From Lachnospiraceae bacterium UBA1712 (GTDB taxonomy: Bacteria; Bacillota; Clostridia; Lachnospirales; Lachnospiraceae), in assembly GCA_002317175.1 (NCBI GenBank), contig DCJA01000041.1:30264-70821 (forward strand): a stretch of DNA of 40,558 bases. The letters run 5' to 3'. Positions 1 to 8,996 of this stretch are shown here, piece after piece. The notes beneath the pieces were generated by a model. It did no database searches. It saw only the letters and a program-made list of their open reading frames with translations, and was not told where the DNA came from. Both the position numbers and the translations under genes were made by a program. How positions within the stretch are numbered: position 1 is the stretch's first letter; the number at the start of each line of letters is the position of its first letter.

Positions 1-67
1 TTTACACCTCTACTAAAATATATTTATAAGCATTTTTATGAGGCATACTATATAAAAGCAGCACAAA

Positions 68-97
68 TAAAAAAGCCTATATTCAATGAATATAGGC
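68..97 (-). terminator. Rho-independent terminator downstream of the cobalamin riboswitch
   Basis: On the minus strand a nearly perfect 10-bp stem (75-84 with 88-97) with a tiny loop is followed by a T6 tract. It lies about 85 nt after the 3' end of the cobalamin aptamer and is the likely expression platform. The controlled gene would be to the left of the window. No start codon with a good ribosome binding site is visible between aptamer and hairpin. Confidence 0.75.
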
Positions 98-183
98 ACA
101 CAAAATACAAAGGGATAATAAGTTAATTCCTTCTTAAAGCCGGTACGATTAAGTCCTCGTAATCATGTGCACCTAGACAATAA

Positions 184-350
184 GGCAGGTTTCCTGGCTT
201 CGCTTCATCGTCTGTTATTGCCTTCCCGGAATATTATCCAGTGACTTTTTCATAACAGACTCCACTACACAGTGACGAGATCGTACAGGATTCACACCTG
301 TTTCCCTTTTACCCTTTGGCCCTATGCAAAAGCATAGTCAAAGGCACCTT
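184..350 (-). ncRNA. Cobalamin (AdoCbl-type) riboswitch
   Basis: Read on the minus strand, this stretch carries the class landmarks in order: AGGTGCC at the 5' side, GGGAAACAGGTGTGAATCC, two CACTG elements, GGGAAGG, and the 3' block GAAGCCAGGAAACCTGCC. It is preceded by a good promoter and followed by a terminator. It should reduce expression of the leftward gene when adenosylcobalamin is plentiful. That gene is typically a B12 transporter, a biosynthetic gene or a B12-independent isozyme, but it is outside the window. The reading is based on conserved sequence blocks only. Confidence 0.93.
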
Positions 351-398
351 ACGCTAATATATGAACTACCTAGTAATATGGTAGTTATTTCAACCGAT

Positions 399-427
399 AG
401 TATAAATCACTTGGCATCAAATGTCCA
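399..427 (-). promoter_or_regulatory. Predicted promoter of the cobalamin-riboswitch transcript
   Basis: The minus strand reads TGGACA, a 17-nt spacer, then TATACT, both close to the sigma-A consensus, about 50 nt upstream of the aptamer. A small inverted repeat (AACTACC with GGTAGTT, 364-386) lies between promoter and aptamer. The promoter separates the riboswitch transcript from the envelope operon that ends at 508. Confidence 0.6.
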
Positions 428-507
428 ATATATTTAGTACATATCTTCTATTTATTTCTTTGAATAATTTGTAATAATTGCCAATCACCAATATACTTTT
501 TCTCTGT

Positions 508-1908
508 TTAAAGGATGTAATAGACTCCATCGACTGCTACTACAATCTGCATAACACTGGCATTCTCCTGTGGCACATACAATGAATATCCATTATCCTT
601 TGGAAGGCTGTCTTCCTCTCCATCCAACAGATACTGCTCATATATAGGAAATGCCTCATAGCTGGTGATATTGCCCTCGCCATCATCTACAAAAACATAC
701 ACCTGGTAACTGTCACCCAGCAGTTCCTCTTCAATAGTACCATATATATGTGTTCCTTCAGATGCCTGTTCATACTCAGCAGTATACAATTCCTTTGCTG
801 AAGTAACCATATAGCCCTTTTCTTCCAACTGAACCTCAGTGGCCATCATTACAGGAGCAGACTTGGCAAGATTAGGAATATTTCGCTCTACCAGTTCCAC
901 TACCGTTATATCCGGATTGTATTCCTCCACATCAGACAGCTTGTAAGGAACAATCTTACTGAAATGACACTCTGCAAAATTCTCAGCGAAATAAGGAATA
1001 AGAGTATTACCAAAAGAATCTCTGTACACAAGGGCACAGCCTTCTCCATCATTGTTGGCAGTGTCTATATGATTAGCCTCCACATTCTTTTGCTTGGAAG
1101 TATATTTGTATCCAAAGGATCTCATAGGTATATGCTGGTCATCAAATGGAACCTCTGTTGCATAAAGCATATTGGCAAGATCTCCTGTCCACTCATAGGA
1201 ATCTGCAAACTCCAGATCTGCAAAACTATCATAGTTTAATGATGAAGCTGCCATAAGTGCATTATAGGCTTTAAGAGCTCCCTCATAGTTCCAGTGACTG
1301 TCCTGAGGTCTGTAGTATACCTCCTCCTGGGCTTCAAATAATTCCTTAAGACTTACATAATTTACCTGATATGCCTTGAGAGCCTCTTCTATTCTTTCAA
1401 GATTGCCCCTGTTATCAGACTCTATATAATTGGCCGGCATATTCTCTGGATACAGGCTGCTCTTGTTAGGTGCAAAACTAAGTACAAATTCTGAATCATT
1501 TGCCTCGACCCCATCCTGAAACATCTTGAGAGAATAAGCAATACTGTTGATAGCTCTGTCGGATACTGTTGGAATATTAAAATAGTCGTCCAGTCCCTTT
1601 GAATAATACAACCAGCCATTCTTACCAAGTACTACATCATCCTCAGGGGACATATTAAAAATCCCGGTATATATAGCTGTATTGGCAGCAACCAGCTGAC
1701 TTCTGAAGCCTATATGATCTGATATATATGAATCACTGTCATTGAAGAAATTCCAGTTAATTCCTTCTTCGTTGTATAACACTGGCACTGCAGCCAGCTC
1801 TCGATTTTCAGAAGACACGGCATCGCTGCCACATATAAGCATCACTACCGCAGGTAACAGTAGTATTATCATAGTCAGTATGTAAAAGACTTTCGCTCTT
1901 GTATTCAT
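508..1908 (-). CDS. SGNH/DHHW-family acetyltransferase partner (AlgJ/AlgX-like)
   Basis: About 466 residues, with an N-terminal membrane anchor (residues 5-25 of the ATG start) and an extracytoplasmic domain. The family motif GWLYY is near residue 100. The DSHW motif (D203, H205) and a later RDSFG serine (S298) make up the Ser/Asp/His set of AlgJ/AlgX/DHHW proteins. These partners take acetyl groups delivered by an MBOAT protein and transfer them to an exported polysaccharide. The MBOAT gene lies directly upstream. An upstream GTG overlaps the MBOAT stop codon as TAGTG, so a start seven codons earlier is possible; I prefer the ATG because AAAGG precedes it, though with long spacing. Last gene of the envelope operon. 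The polymer that is modified is unknown. Confidence 0.82.
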   Translation of the reverse strand: MNTRAKVFYILTMIILLLPAVVMLICGSDAVSSENRELAAVPVLYNEEGINWNFFNDSDSYISDHIGFRSQLVAANTAIYTGIFNMSPEDDVVLGKNGWLYYSKGLDDYFNIPTVSDRAINSIAYSLKMFQDGVEANDSEFVLSFAPNKSSLYPENMPANYIESDNRGNLERIEEALKAYQVNYVSLKELFEAQEEVYYRPQDSHWNYEGALKAYNALMAASSLNYDSFADLEFADSYEWTGDLANMLYATEVPFDDQHIPMRSFGYKYTSKQKNVEANHIDTANNDGEGCALVYRDSFGNTLIPYFAENFAECHFSKIVPYKLSDVEEYNPDITVVELVERNIPNLAKSAPVMMATEVQLEEKGYMVTSAKELYTAEYEQASEGTHIYGTIEEELLGDSYQVYVFVDDGEGNITSYEAFPIYEQYLLDGEEDSLPKDNGYSLYVPQENASVMQIVVAVDGVYYIL

Positions 1909-1928
1909 AAAGTTACTATTACCTTTCA

Positions 1929-3353
1929 CTAGAATCTAAAGTAAATAAATGGATTATAGCTTGCTGAGGCCAATGACATAAAGCAGACTATTATAGCCAG
2001 CAGACACAAAAGCATGCTGATAATCTCAGATACCACAGGCATATCTTCCATGCTGTCAGTTCTCATAATCTTCCTGTATGTATTGACCGGCCATTCTGTA
2101 CAACCAATAATGGCAATAATATATATAAGCACATAGTAGACATTCACAAACTGCATAGCCAGAGAAAAGCCAACTTTGCTGGACGAACCAAAGCCAAATA
2201 AAGCCTTAATATAATAAAGTCCCTGAGTAATATTATCTGCTCTGAACATAATGAAACCTACCATGACCAGAAGCAGTGTATATGCGCATCTGACTGCCTT
2301 CCATTTGCATTTTTTAATAGGAATAAGCCCTGAGGACTCCAGCACCAGAAATGTACCATGAAAAAGTCCCCATACCAGAAAAGTCCAATTGGCACCATGC
2401 CAGATACCCGTTGCAGCAAATACTATATATCTGTTTATATATGTACGTGCCTTTCCCTTTCTGTTTCCACCCAGTGGAATATAAAGGTATTCCCTGAAAT
2501 AAGATGACAGTGATATATGCCATCTTCTCCAGAATTCCTGAATAGAATCTGATATATATGGATGATTAAAGTTCTCCAGGAAATGGAATCCAAACATTCT
2601 GCCCAGACCAATAGCCATATCAGAGTATCCCGAGAAATCAAAATAGATCTGCATCATATAACTAAAACCTGCTATCAGTGCTGAAAGAAAACTAACCTGC
2701 GAAAGAGCTGTATTGTTGAAGAGTGAATCCGCAACATATGCAAGGCTATTGGATATAAGAACCTTCTTGGATAAACCTACACAGAATCTGAAGAGACCAT
2801 TGCGAATATCCAGATAGGATACACTTCTCTCCTCAAGCTGAAGATCTATATCATGGTACTTAACAATAGGTCCTGCAATGAGCTGTGGAAAAAATGATAT
2901 GTATAGTAAGAGCTTTGCAAAATTCTTCTGAACTCTGGTGTCTCCTCTATACACGTCAATTACATAAGACAGTGCCTGAAATGTGTAAAATGAGATACCA
3001 ATAGGAAGTGCTATCTCTATATTTTTAATGAGCTCTCCTGACGGAAAGAAAGAATTAATCGTAGTAACAAATAATCCAAGATACTTAAATACCAGCAAGA
3101 GTCCCAGATTAAGAATAACTGCCAAAGACAGGGTAAGCTTGCTTTTATTTTTATCAACTGCGATTCCAAACAGATAGTTCATAAAGGATGAAATCAGCAA
3201 TAATACAATATACTTTGGCTCACCATAACCATAAAAAAGCAGACTCGCCACAATAAGAAGCGCATTTCTCGCTGTAGTATTCTTAATTAGCGTATGCAGA
3301 ATCAAAACTACAGGAAAGAATATGCATAAAAATGCAAAAGAACTAAAAACCAT
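1929..3353 (-). CDS. MBOAT-family O-acyltransferase (AlgI/DltB-like)
   Basis: 474 residues with roughly ten membrane segments. The family core is clear: FYTFQALSYVIDVYRG (about 122-137), the FWRRWHISLSSYFREY block with H279, and GIWHGANWTFLVWGLFHG with the catalytic histidine H319. The length fits AlgI/PatA-type proteins, which carry acetyl groups across the membrane to a surface polymer. GGGG precedes the ATG at a good distance. The next gene is the DHHW/AlgJ-like partner, the usual two-component arrangement for O-acetylation of exopolysaccharide or secondary wall polymer. There is no DltA/DltC homologue here, so D-alanylation of teichoic acid is less likely. Confidence 0.92.
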   Translation of the reverse strand: MVFSSFAFLCIFFPVVLILHTLIKNTTARNALLIVASLLFYGYGEPKYIVLLLISSFMNYLFGIAVDKNKSKLTLSLAVILNLGLLLVFKYLGLFVTTINSFFPSGELIKNIEIALPIGISFYTFQALSYVIDVYRGDTRVQKNFAKLLLYISFFPQLIAGPIVKYHDIDLQLEERSVSYLDIRNGLFRFCVGLSKKVLISNSLAYVADSLFNNTALSQVSFLSALIAGFSYMMQIYFDFSGYSDMAIGLGRMFGFHFLENFNHPYISDSIQEFWRRWHISLSSYFREYLYIPLGGNRKGKARTYINRYIVFAATGIWHGANWTFLVWGLFHGTFLVLESSGLIPIKKCKWKAVRCAYTLLLVMVGFIMFRADNITQGLYYIKALFGFGSSSKVGFSLAMQFVNVYYVLIYIIAIIGCTEWPVNTYRKIMRTDSMEDMPVVSEIISMLLCLLAIIVCFMSLASASYNPFIYFRF

Positions 3354-3373
3354 ATCTACCCCACAAATAATAA

Positions 3374-4066
3374 TTACATAACCGAAGTATCTATATAGTC
3401 GATACCTTCAAGAACTCCATTCTTATCAAACGTAAAATCTATGCTGTATTTCTTGTCTGAAAGAACGTACTTAAACACAGTGCCACTATGATCTGTAGGC
3501 ATTCCATACATCTCATATATATTGTCCTTTGTGGATTCTCCTATCTTGGCACCCTTGGAAGTAGTGTACTTCGAGTCACGTATTTCTATATTAAAGATAA
3601 GCTGCTTTGAATTCTTAACCATGGTATAGACTACAAGCTTGTCATTGTCATAGAAGTAATCAATATCATAACCGGCTTCAAGGCAGGCCTTACTCTTTTC
3701 TATTCTTGCTTTTCCTAGTTTTTCATAATCAGGAAGGAAATCTTCACCCAGTTTTATATCAACATTATCAATCGTGATACTATAATCATTCTCATCAAAG
3801 CTTCCTGCTTTAAGATCTTCAGAAAAATGCAAAGCATCGGCATTGTTCTTAGGATCTGCAGATAACGAGATATTCAGCAGTTCTGAATTATCACCATTAT
3901 CAGATGTATCGATCTTAATAGCATCTACTATCTGTTCTTCACTATCCGAATTGTACAACAGTTCCACATCCATGGAAGTATTTTCCACGAAAGCAGATCT
4001 GTCACCTTTACTGCAGCCTGTAAGAAATGCTGTCAGTATAACTAGTACAACAATACTTTTCTTCAT
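3374..4066 (-). CDS. Small lipoprotein with a possible SmpA/BamE-like C-terminal fold
   Basis: 230 residues. A short signal peptide ends in the lipobox LTGC, so the mature protein should be attached to the outer face of the membrane. Residues about 40-130 are acidic and show no family I recognise. Near residue 175, KIGESTKDNIYEMYGMPTD followed by beta-strand-like sequence resembles the KIGxSxxDVxxxxGxP pattern of SmpA/OmlA/BamE-like small domains; this is a pattern impression only. The gene sits 20 bp before the MBOAT gene and 26 bp after the VanX-like gene, so it is cotranscribed with the surface-polymer genes. It may be an accessory or scaffold for the O-acetylation pair. Confidence 0.7.
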   Translation of the reverse strand: MKKSIVVLVILTAFLTGCSKGDRSAFVENTSMDVELLYNSDSEEQIVDAIKIDTSDNGDNSELLNISLSADPKNNADALHFSEDLKAGSFDENDYSITIDNVDIKLGEDFLPDYEKLGKARIEKSKACLEAGYDIDYFYDNDKLVVYTMVKNSKQLIFNIEIRDSKYTTSKGAKIGESTKDNIYEMYGMPTDHSGTVFKYVLSDKKYSIDFTFDKNGVLEGIDYIDTSVM

Positions 4067-4092
4067 AATAATCTATCTTTCACATTATCCTC

Positions 4093-6144
4093 TTAAAAAA
4101 CGAGGTCTTCGTATCCATAAGACTCTATATAAGGATAGAGATCCTTGCGGTTGGTATTTAACTGGAAATGCCACCATTCCTGTCTCAGGCCAAGATAATT
4201 CAGATTTGAACCATGTCCTGTCATAATATCTGTCAGCAGGTCTGCTTCCCAGGTGTTATAAAACATGTTGCATCTGTAATCAAGCGTGTGCATCTTAGTC
4301 TGCGTATGCGCTTCCTCTCCCAGCTCTGTTGAACTAAGAATACGAACTATTGTCAGGTCAGTTGCAATACCTCTGTTATGTCGGCTGTTATATCCAATGT
4401 AATGTCCTACATTGTAGGTCTGTCCCGTTATATAACCCTGTGCAAGAGTCGTATCATTAAGCAGCACTGCCAAAACTCCTGAACCATTTAGCGAATTATA
4501 TACAAGTCTTGATGTAGAAAGCGGTCTATAGCCCTCATACATCTTAATGGTGTAACCATTTTCCAGTGCATTCTTCTGACACTGCTTGAGTTCCATGGCA
4601 AGATCCCATATAACAGGCATATAATCCTTACTCTCATAGTTGCTAAGCTCAAGATTGGTAACATTATCTATAACATTATAACCAGAAGTATTCATGTATG
4701 ACGCCTGGTCACCATTTACCATAAGCGGTGCATATCTTGTATTGGCATACTCCTCAGGGCTTAATACGCCATCCTGATCTGCATCATAAAATGCAGGATC
4801 AACAGGATTGCTTGCTCTTCTTGTTCTTTCTGACTCTTCATCATCCGCCTGCTCAGTTGCCACCACAGCAGATACATCCACAGTAGATACGGCCACAGTC
4901 TGATCAGCCTCAACTCCCTCTGTAGCCTGAGCTGGTATCAGCTGGGTCTCCACATTCTGAGCATCTCCACCTGCTGTAAAGATAGATGAATAAGCATTGG
5001 TTCTGTCAAACTGCATACTTGATACAGCATTATTGACAGTAAATACTTTGTTCATATCTATAAGCACAGCTCTGGCCTCTATCCAGCCATACTGCTTACC
5101 ATCTTCAGACTGAATATGTATCTTATAGCTGTTGCCATCATAATAACAATAGTTATTGCCCTCATCAGGAGTAATGATCAGCTTACTTCCTTTTGCTATA
5201 GTACCAAGATTCTTTCTCTGATCCCTGGATGCACGGCTAAATACATCTGTGTCAAACATAGGTTTAACAACTGCTCCCTCACATCCAGTGTAAGATGACA
5301 TCAAAACAGAGTATGCTGAGCCTCTGTTAATGACTTCACCAGTTTCTTCACTACGCTCACTGATACGCATAACCGAATAAGTCGCCTTAAATGGGTCACA
5401 ATATCCCAAATTAGCAGTTGCTACATCAAAGGGATCTGAATACTGTCCCAGACTTTTGTCTGCATATATTATATGAACATGGTAGGTTGTATTTGGATCC
5501 AGTCCATCTAAAACCAGCTTGTTGGAGGTAGCATTACGCTTTATCCAACCATTGGACTCATTCTCATCACCGCTGTCATTTGCTTCAAATACACAGGTAC
5601 AGATTGTGGACATCGATGCTGATCCGTCCTCACGGGTAGCCTTGCCATGCCTCTCAGTTCCTTCCACCACCGGTCTATAGAGTACATAATAATTGCCCAG
5701 TTCCGCATCTGCCCATTCAAGCTTTATACTTGTAGGTGTACTGCTTACAGTAAATAATTCTGCTTCAAAGCACTCCTGATTTTCTGTCTCCTCGGGCTCT
5801 TTGGATGTTTCCTCCTGCGCTTCCTCCTGTGGCTCCTCTACTTCAGCTATCAATTCATCCTCAGGATTCTCCAACTGAGCAATCTCAGTGTCCTGCGCTT
5901 CTGCCAAAGACTCATTGTCACTGAGCAGATTCGTTCTGATAAGAAGAATCACCGCAATCATCATACCCAAGAGAGTTATAAATGAACATGCTGCTATTGT
6001 CTTTAAGATAGCAAGTCTTATTCTTCTCCTTCTGGACAAACGACGTCTGTAACGCTTGTTTATCTTACGTCTGTTATTGGCGCCATTCTCCAAAGTTGTT
6101 ATGTAGTTATTATTCTTTTTTCGATAATCGTAACTACTCTTCAT
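4093..6144 (-). CDS. Membrane-anchored VanX/VanY-like D-Ala-D-Ala peptidase (M15) with Fn3-like, SH3-like and EF-hand-like segments
   Basis: 683 residues. A short, very Arg/Lys-rich cytoplasmic tail (24-43) precedes one membrane helix (about 45-69). Outside follow a Glu-rich linker (80-125), a fibronectin-III-like domain (128-243), an SH3-like beta region (about 285-365), an EF-hand-like loop DADQDGVLSPEE (454-465), and a C-terminal M15 domain. The M15 zinc and catalytic residues are visible: GYRP (538-541), SRHNRGIATD (H589, D596) and EWWHF (E656, H659). This matches D-Ala-D-Ala dipeptidases of the VanX type. VanX enzymes themselves are short and cytoplasmic, so a long surface-anchored form more likely trims wall peptides or free D-Ala-D-Ala outside. 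No van resistance genes lie nearby. AGGG before the ATG supports the start. Confidence 0.88.
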   Translation of the reverse strand: MKSSYDYRKKNNNYITTLENGANNRRKINKRYRRRLSRRRRIRLAILKTIAACSFITLLGMMIAVILLIRTNLLSDNESLAEAQDTEIAQLENPEDELIAEVEEPQEEAQEETSKEPEETENQECFEAELFTVSSTPTSIKLEWADAELGNYYVLYRPVVEGTERHGKATREDGSASMSTICTCVFEANDSGDENESNGWIKRNATSNKLVLDGLDPNTTYHVHIIYADKSLGQYSDPFDVATANLGYCDPFKATYSVMRISERSEETGEVINRGSAYSVLMSSYTGCEGAVVKPMFDTDVFSRASRDQRKNLGTIAKGSKLIITPDEGNNYCYYDGNSYKIHIQSEDGKQYGWIEARAVLIDMNKVFTVNNAVSSMQFDRTNAYSSIFTAGGDAQNVETQLIPAQATEGVEADQTVAVSTVDVSAVVATEQADDEESERTRRASNPVDPAFYDADQDGVLSPEEYANTRYAPLMVNGDQASYMNTSGYNVIDNVTNLELSNYESKDYMPVIWDLAMELKQCQKNALENGYTIKMYEGYRPLSTSRLVYNSLNGSGVLAVLLNDTTLAQGYITGQTYNVGHYIGYNSRHNRGIATDLTIVRILSSTELGEEAHTQTKMHTLDYRCNMFYNTWEADLLTDIMTGHGSNLNYLGLRQEWWHFQLNTNRKDLYPYIESYGYEDLVF

Positions 6145-6187
6145 ATTTGCCCTAATAAATCATTTAATAAACCAATAATCTTTCCTA

Positions 6188-7789
6188 CTACTGTGCCGCA
6201 GGATATGCACTGTGATTCCACTGATATCTTACTGACCTTGCAATACCATCATAGGACTCCAACTGAGCATCTGTTAACATATAGATATAATAACCCTTAC
6301 GTTCTGGATCCATATGACGCCATACTCCAGGAGATATCTCTATAAGTATCCAGTTATGCTCTGAATATATAGCTCCTTTTCCAACTACTATCTGACAGTT
6401 ATATCCAGCCAGTCTAAGCATCTTATAGCAAAGAGCCGCATAATCCCAGCAGGCACCGTTCTTATTATTAAGAATACGACAAGCCATAGTATTGATATCC
6501 GACTTGTCTCTGTACTTGTAAGAGAACTGTCTGCAGTAATTAAAGATAGACTGAGGATCCCTTCCGTACTGATCCATAATTCCTAACAGATAGCTGTCCA
6601 GATTCTCAGGTGTAACCACGGTGGACGTCTTTACCGTAGTACCACCATTAGAAACCTTATAAGAGTTCTTATTAATAGTAACAATAGCCGCTGTCTCTGT
6701 TACCAGGCCGTTTCCATCAAAGAGATATCTCTTGCCATTAATGGTCTGCCAGCCTGCTTCTGTCCATCTTCTTCCATCCTCCTGGAAATAGAATAATTTG
6801 CCATCCTGTTCCACAAAACCAGTAGCCATATATCCTTCATTGGTAAAGTAGTATTCTCCACTCCAGCCAGTGAACATCTTACCATCTTCATCAAAATAGT
6901 AAGTCTTCTCATCTATCTTGGTCAGGCCTTCTGCTCTGGCCCCTTTATCATCGTAATAGAAATAATCGTCTCCATCCTGAAGCCAGCCAGTGTAAAGTGA
7001 ATTATCACTAACAGAGTAATAATAAACCTGATCATCAACAGTACGATAACCGTTGAATGCTGCACCATCCTCTTCAAAATAATACTTTGCGCCGTTTATT
7101 TCCCTGTCTCCAGTATACATCTGTCCTGTACTTGGATTAAAGTATCTGTCTCCATCCGCATACTCATGCCATCCACTCAGCAGCTTACCGTTACTATCAA
7201 AGCCGTAGCCCTTTCCATCTATGAAAAAGACTCCATCTGTAAGCATCTGACCGGATACCTTATCAAAGTATCTCTTCTGGCCATTTATCTCCTGCCAGCC
7301 ATATGCTATGGTACCATCTTCAGACGAGCAGTACACATAGTCTCCTGCACTAACCAGTCCCTCTTTACAAAATCCGTATTTGTTACGAATATAAGCGATG
7401 CCATCCTGAATATAAAGTCCACCATGAAATACTCCATCATCTTCAAAATGATAAACTACTCCATCTATTGTCTGATTGCCTGTATATATACCATTGATAT
7501 CATCCTGATAATAGTAATGACCATTGTAAATGATCCAGCCTGGCTTCATAATTCCCTGCTGATCAAATATATATACATTGCTCTGTTTGTACTTCTCAAC
7601 AGTCTGGACACCTACCAGCTTACTGCCCTGAACATAATATGCCTTGCCTTCCCCAGCTGCCTTCCATCCATTAACATCGTAATAGAACACATAGACAACC
7701 ATAACCACCATCAGTATTAAGAAAGCTACTAGTGTAGTCCAGTCTTTTTTGTCCTTATTCGCTGTTGTTGTTACTCTGTTTTCTTCCAT
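6188..7789 (-). CDS. Membrane-anchored protein with cell-wall/glucan-binding repeats and a transglutaminase-like domain
   Basis: 533 residues. One membrane helix (about 18-37) is followed by a long series of aromatic and glycine-rich units of the type GW.....G..YYF...G.M.TG (about 40-365), which are cell-wall/glucan-binding (choline-binding-like) repeats. The C-terminal 130 residues form a transglutaminase-like cysteine protease fold with a visible triad: GACWDY (C447), SEHNW (H478) and HMDP (D494). Such domains cleave or crosslink peptides at the cell surface. It sits 43 bp upstream of the VanX-like gene and 22 bp downstream of the DUF6273 lipoprotein gene. The combination suggests surface anchoring to a polymer that the MBOAT pair may acetylate. 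Its substrate is unknown. Confidence 0.87.
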   Translation of the reverse strand: MEENRVTTTANKDKKDWTTLVAFLILMVVMVVYVFYYDVNGWKAAGEGKAYYVQGSKLVGVQTVEKYKQSNVYIFDQQGIMKPGWIIYNGHYYYQDDINGIYTGNQTIDGVVYHFEDDGVFHGGLYIQDGIAYIRNKYGFCKEGLVSAGDYVYCSSEDGTIAYGWQEINGQKRYFDKVSGQMLTDGVFFIDGKGYGFDSNGKLLSGWHEYADGDRYFNPSTGQMYTGDREINGAKYYFEEDGAAFNGYRTVDDQVYYYSVSDNSLYTGWLQDGDDYFYYDDKGARAEGLTKIDEKTYYFDEDGKMFTGWSGEYYFTNEGYMATGFVEQDGKLFYFQEDGRRWTEAGWQTINGKRYLFDGNGLVTETAAIVTINKNSYKVSNGGTTVKTSTVVTPENLDSYLLGIMDQYGRDPQSIFNYCRQFSYKYRDKSDINTMACRILNNKNGACWDYAALCYKMLRLAGYNCQIVVGKGAIYSEHNWILIEISPGVWRHMDPERKGYYIYMLTDAQLESYDGIARSVRYQWNHSAYPAAQ

Positions 7790-7811
7790 CTACTTACCTG
7801 TGTATTATTAG

Positions 7812-8786
7812 CTATTTTCTAACCCAGATTGCTGGTCTTACACCACCTTCAAAGGCTACGCTCTCATAGTCCGCCCCATACTCAAGGTATAGACCCCTTA
7901 CTGCTCCATCATAGCCCACACTCATCACATCATCTGTATTGATTCCGCGGGAACGCAAAAACCAGCCTGATCCACTTACTCCCACACAATCCTGTGGCCA
8001 GCCTTCTTCTTTATAGAAATCCTCATACTCTTTTTCTGATAAACTTTTGTTTTCTATCTCCGAAGCTGCTGTAGCAGTGGTAATCAAATCCTTATCAGCG
8101 TATATATACAAGTTTTCAACCTTAGTTGGCTCAAAGTATTGAACTACTTCATCGTAACTTAACAGGAATACTTTATCCTTAGTCTTTTTGTCAGCGCTTG
8201 TTCCAGCTTTCTTCTTAAAATCCGAAAAATAAGCAGCTGAGCCTTTATTCTCCAGAACAGAAGTTATTATCTGCTCTGCTTCCTTTTCGTCAAATGTGCT
8301 ACTGACAAATTCCTCATTGAGCCATTGTCTTAATGTACACTTCTCCCAGCTTACTGCCTTATCTGTGTCGTTATATGCCTTCTTAGCAATTACATATCTG
8401 CTAAGTAGAAGTATCTTTTCATCATCCTCATCCAGCACAAGCCACTGCAGGTCTTCTTGGCCATTCTTATCATCATTGTCCTGTTCAAAGCTTCCAAACA
8501 GCACATAATCTCCAACTTTTGCATTAGCAATGTCTACGAACTTCGTCTCCTGTGATTCGGTCTCTATACTTTCAGTTGAAGCAGTATCATCCTCTTCGCC
8601 TTCTGCCATTAATACTATATCCTCAACTTCCTTCGCTTCCTCTATTGTCTGCAAACCAGAAGTAAGATCACTAATAGATACTTCCACTGAAGAGATATAT
8701 ACTTCAGCATTATTTGACGCACAGGCAGTAAGCGAAAACGCCATTAGTATGGATATAATGCTTACAGCCATATGTTTGATATTCAT
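7812..8786 (-). CDS. Lipoprotein with a DUF6273 domain
   Basis: About 324 residues from the chosen ATG. GAGG lies six bases before it, and translation from there gives a short signal peptide ending in the lipobox LTAC; longer upstream starts would spoil that signal. After a Glu-rich linker, the stretch beginning VGDYVLFGSFEQD and running through QWLVLD, LLLSRYVI, LRQWLN and the C-terminal WFLRSRG...GVRPAIWV is the DUF6273 pattern, common in surface proteins of gut Firmicutes and related to formylglycine-enzyme-like folds. No catalytic function is established. First gene of the envelope operon. Confidence 0.82.
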   Translation of the reverse strand: MNIKHMAVSIISILMAFSLTACASNNAEVYISSVEVSISDLTSGLQTIEEAKEVEDIVLMAEGEEDDTASTESIETESQETKFVDIANAKVGDYVLFGSFEQDNDDKNGQEDLQWLVLDEDDEKILLLSRYVIAKKAYNDTDKAVSWEKCTLRQWLNEEFVSSTFDEKEAEQIITSVLENKGSAAYFSDFKKKAGTSADKKTKDKVFLLSYDEVVQYFEPTKVENLYIYADKDLITTATAASEIENKSLSEKEYEDFYKEEGWPQDCVGVSGSGWFLRSRGINTDDVMSVGYDGAVRGLYLEYGADYESVAFEGGVRPAIWVRK

Positions 8787-8925
8787 AATATTCCTCATAA
8801 GTATTACTTCATTTCTTTTTTTACATAAAAAAAGTGTGATATGTTCGCACACCATTGTCCTAACATACTCCAAACAATAATCTGACAAAACAGATTCACA
8901 CCCTATAATCGCCCAATCTATAGCA
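8787..8925. other. Leader and promoter region of the envelope operon
   Basis: Minus strand: a possible -35 (TTGTCA) precedes TATGTT with a 15-nt gap, which is a weak match. Closer to the gene, GTGTG and CACAC flank a short loop and are followed by seven T, a weak terminator-like hairpin just before the DUF6273 gene that could act as an attenuator. No gene seen. Confidence 0.35.
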
Positions 8926-8953
8926 CATAAAAAGTACTATATAAATATAGTAC
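8926..8953 (-). terminator. Terminator after nadE
   Basis: A GTACTAT/ATAGTAC stem (8934-8940 with 8947-8953) with a six-base loop is followed on the minus strand by a T-rich tract, 43 bp after the nadE stop codon. It separates nadE from the envelope operon. Confidence 0.7.
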
Positions 8954-8996
8954 CTTACATAGTGTCAGTCAAGTTAATTGCCTATAAAATCAGTGT

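Noticed and set aside
4093..6144. Vancomycin-resistance vanX
   Set aside because: Catalytic motifs fit the VanX family, but the protein is membrane-anchored and multi-domain, and no vanH, vanA or vanR/S genes are present.
7166..7720. Plus-strand open frame of 184 codons
   Set aside because: Antisense to the repeat/transglutaminase-like gene; it is open because of the biased repeat composition and has no recognisable protein features.
6188..7789. Tandem DNA repeats or CRISPR-like periodicity in the wall-binding gene
   Set aside because: The periodicity is at protein level (cell-wall-binding units); the DNA copies have diverged and there are no spacers.
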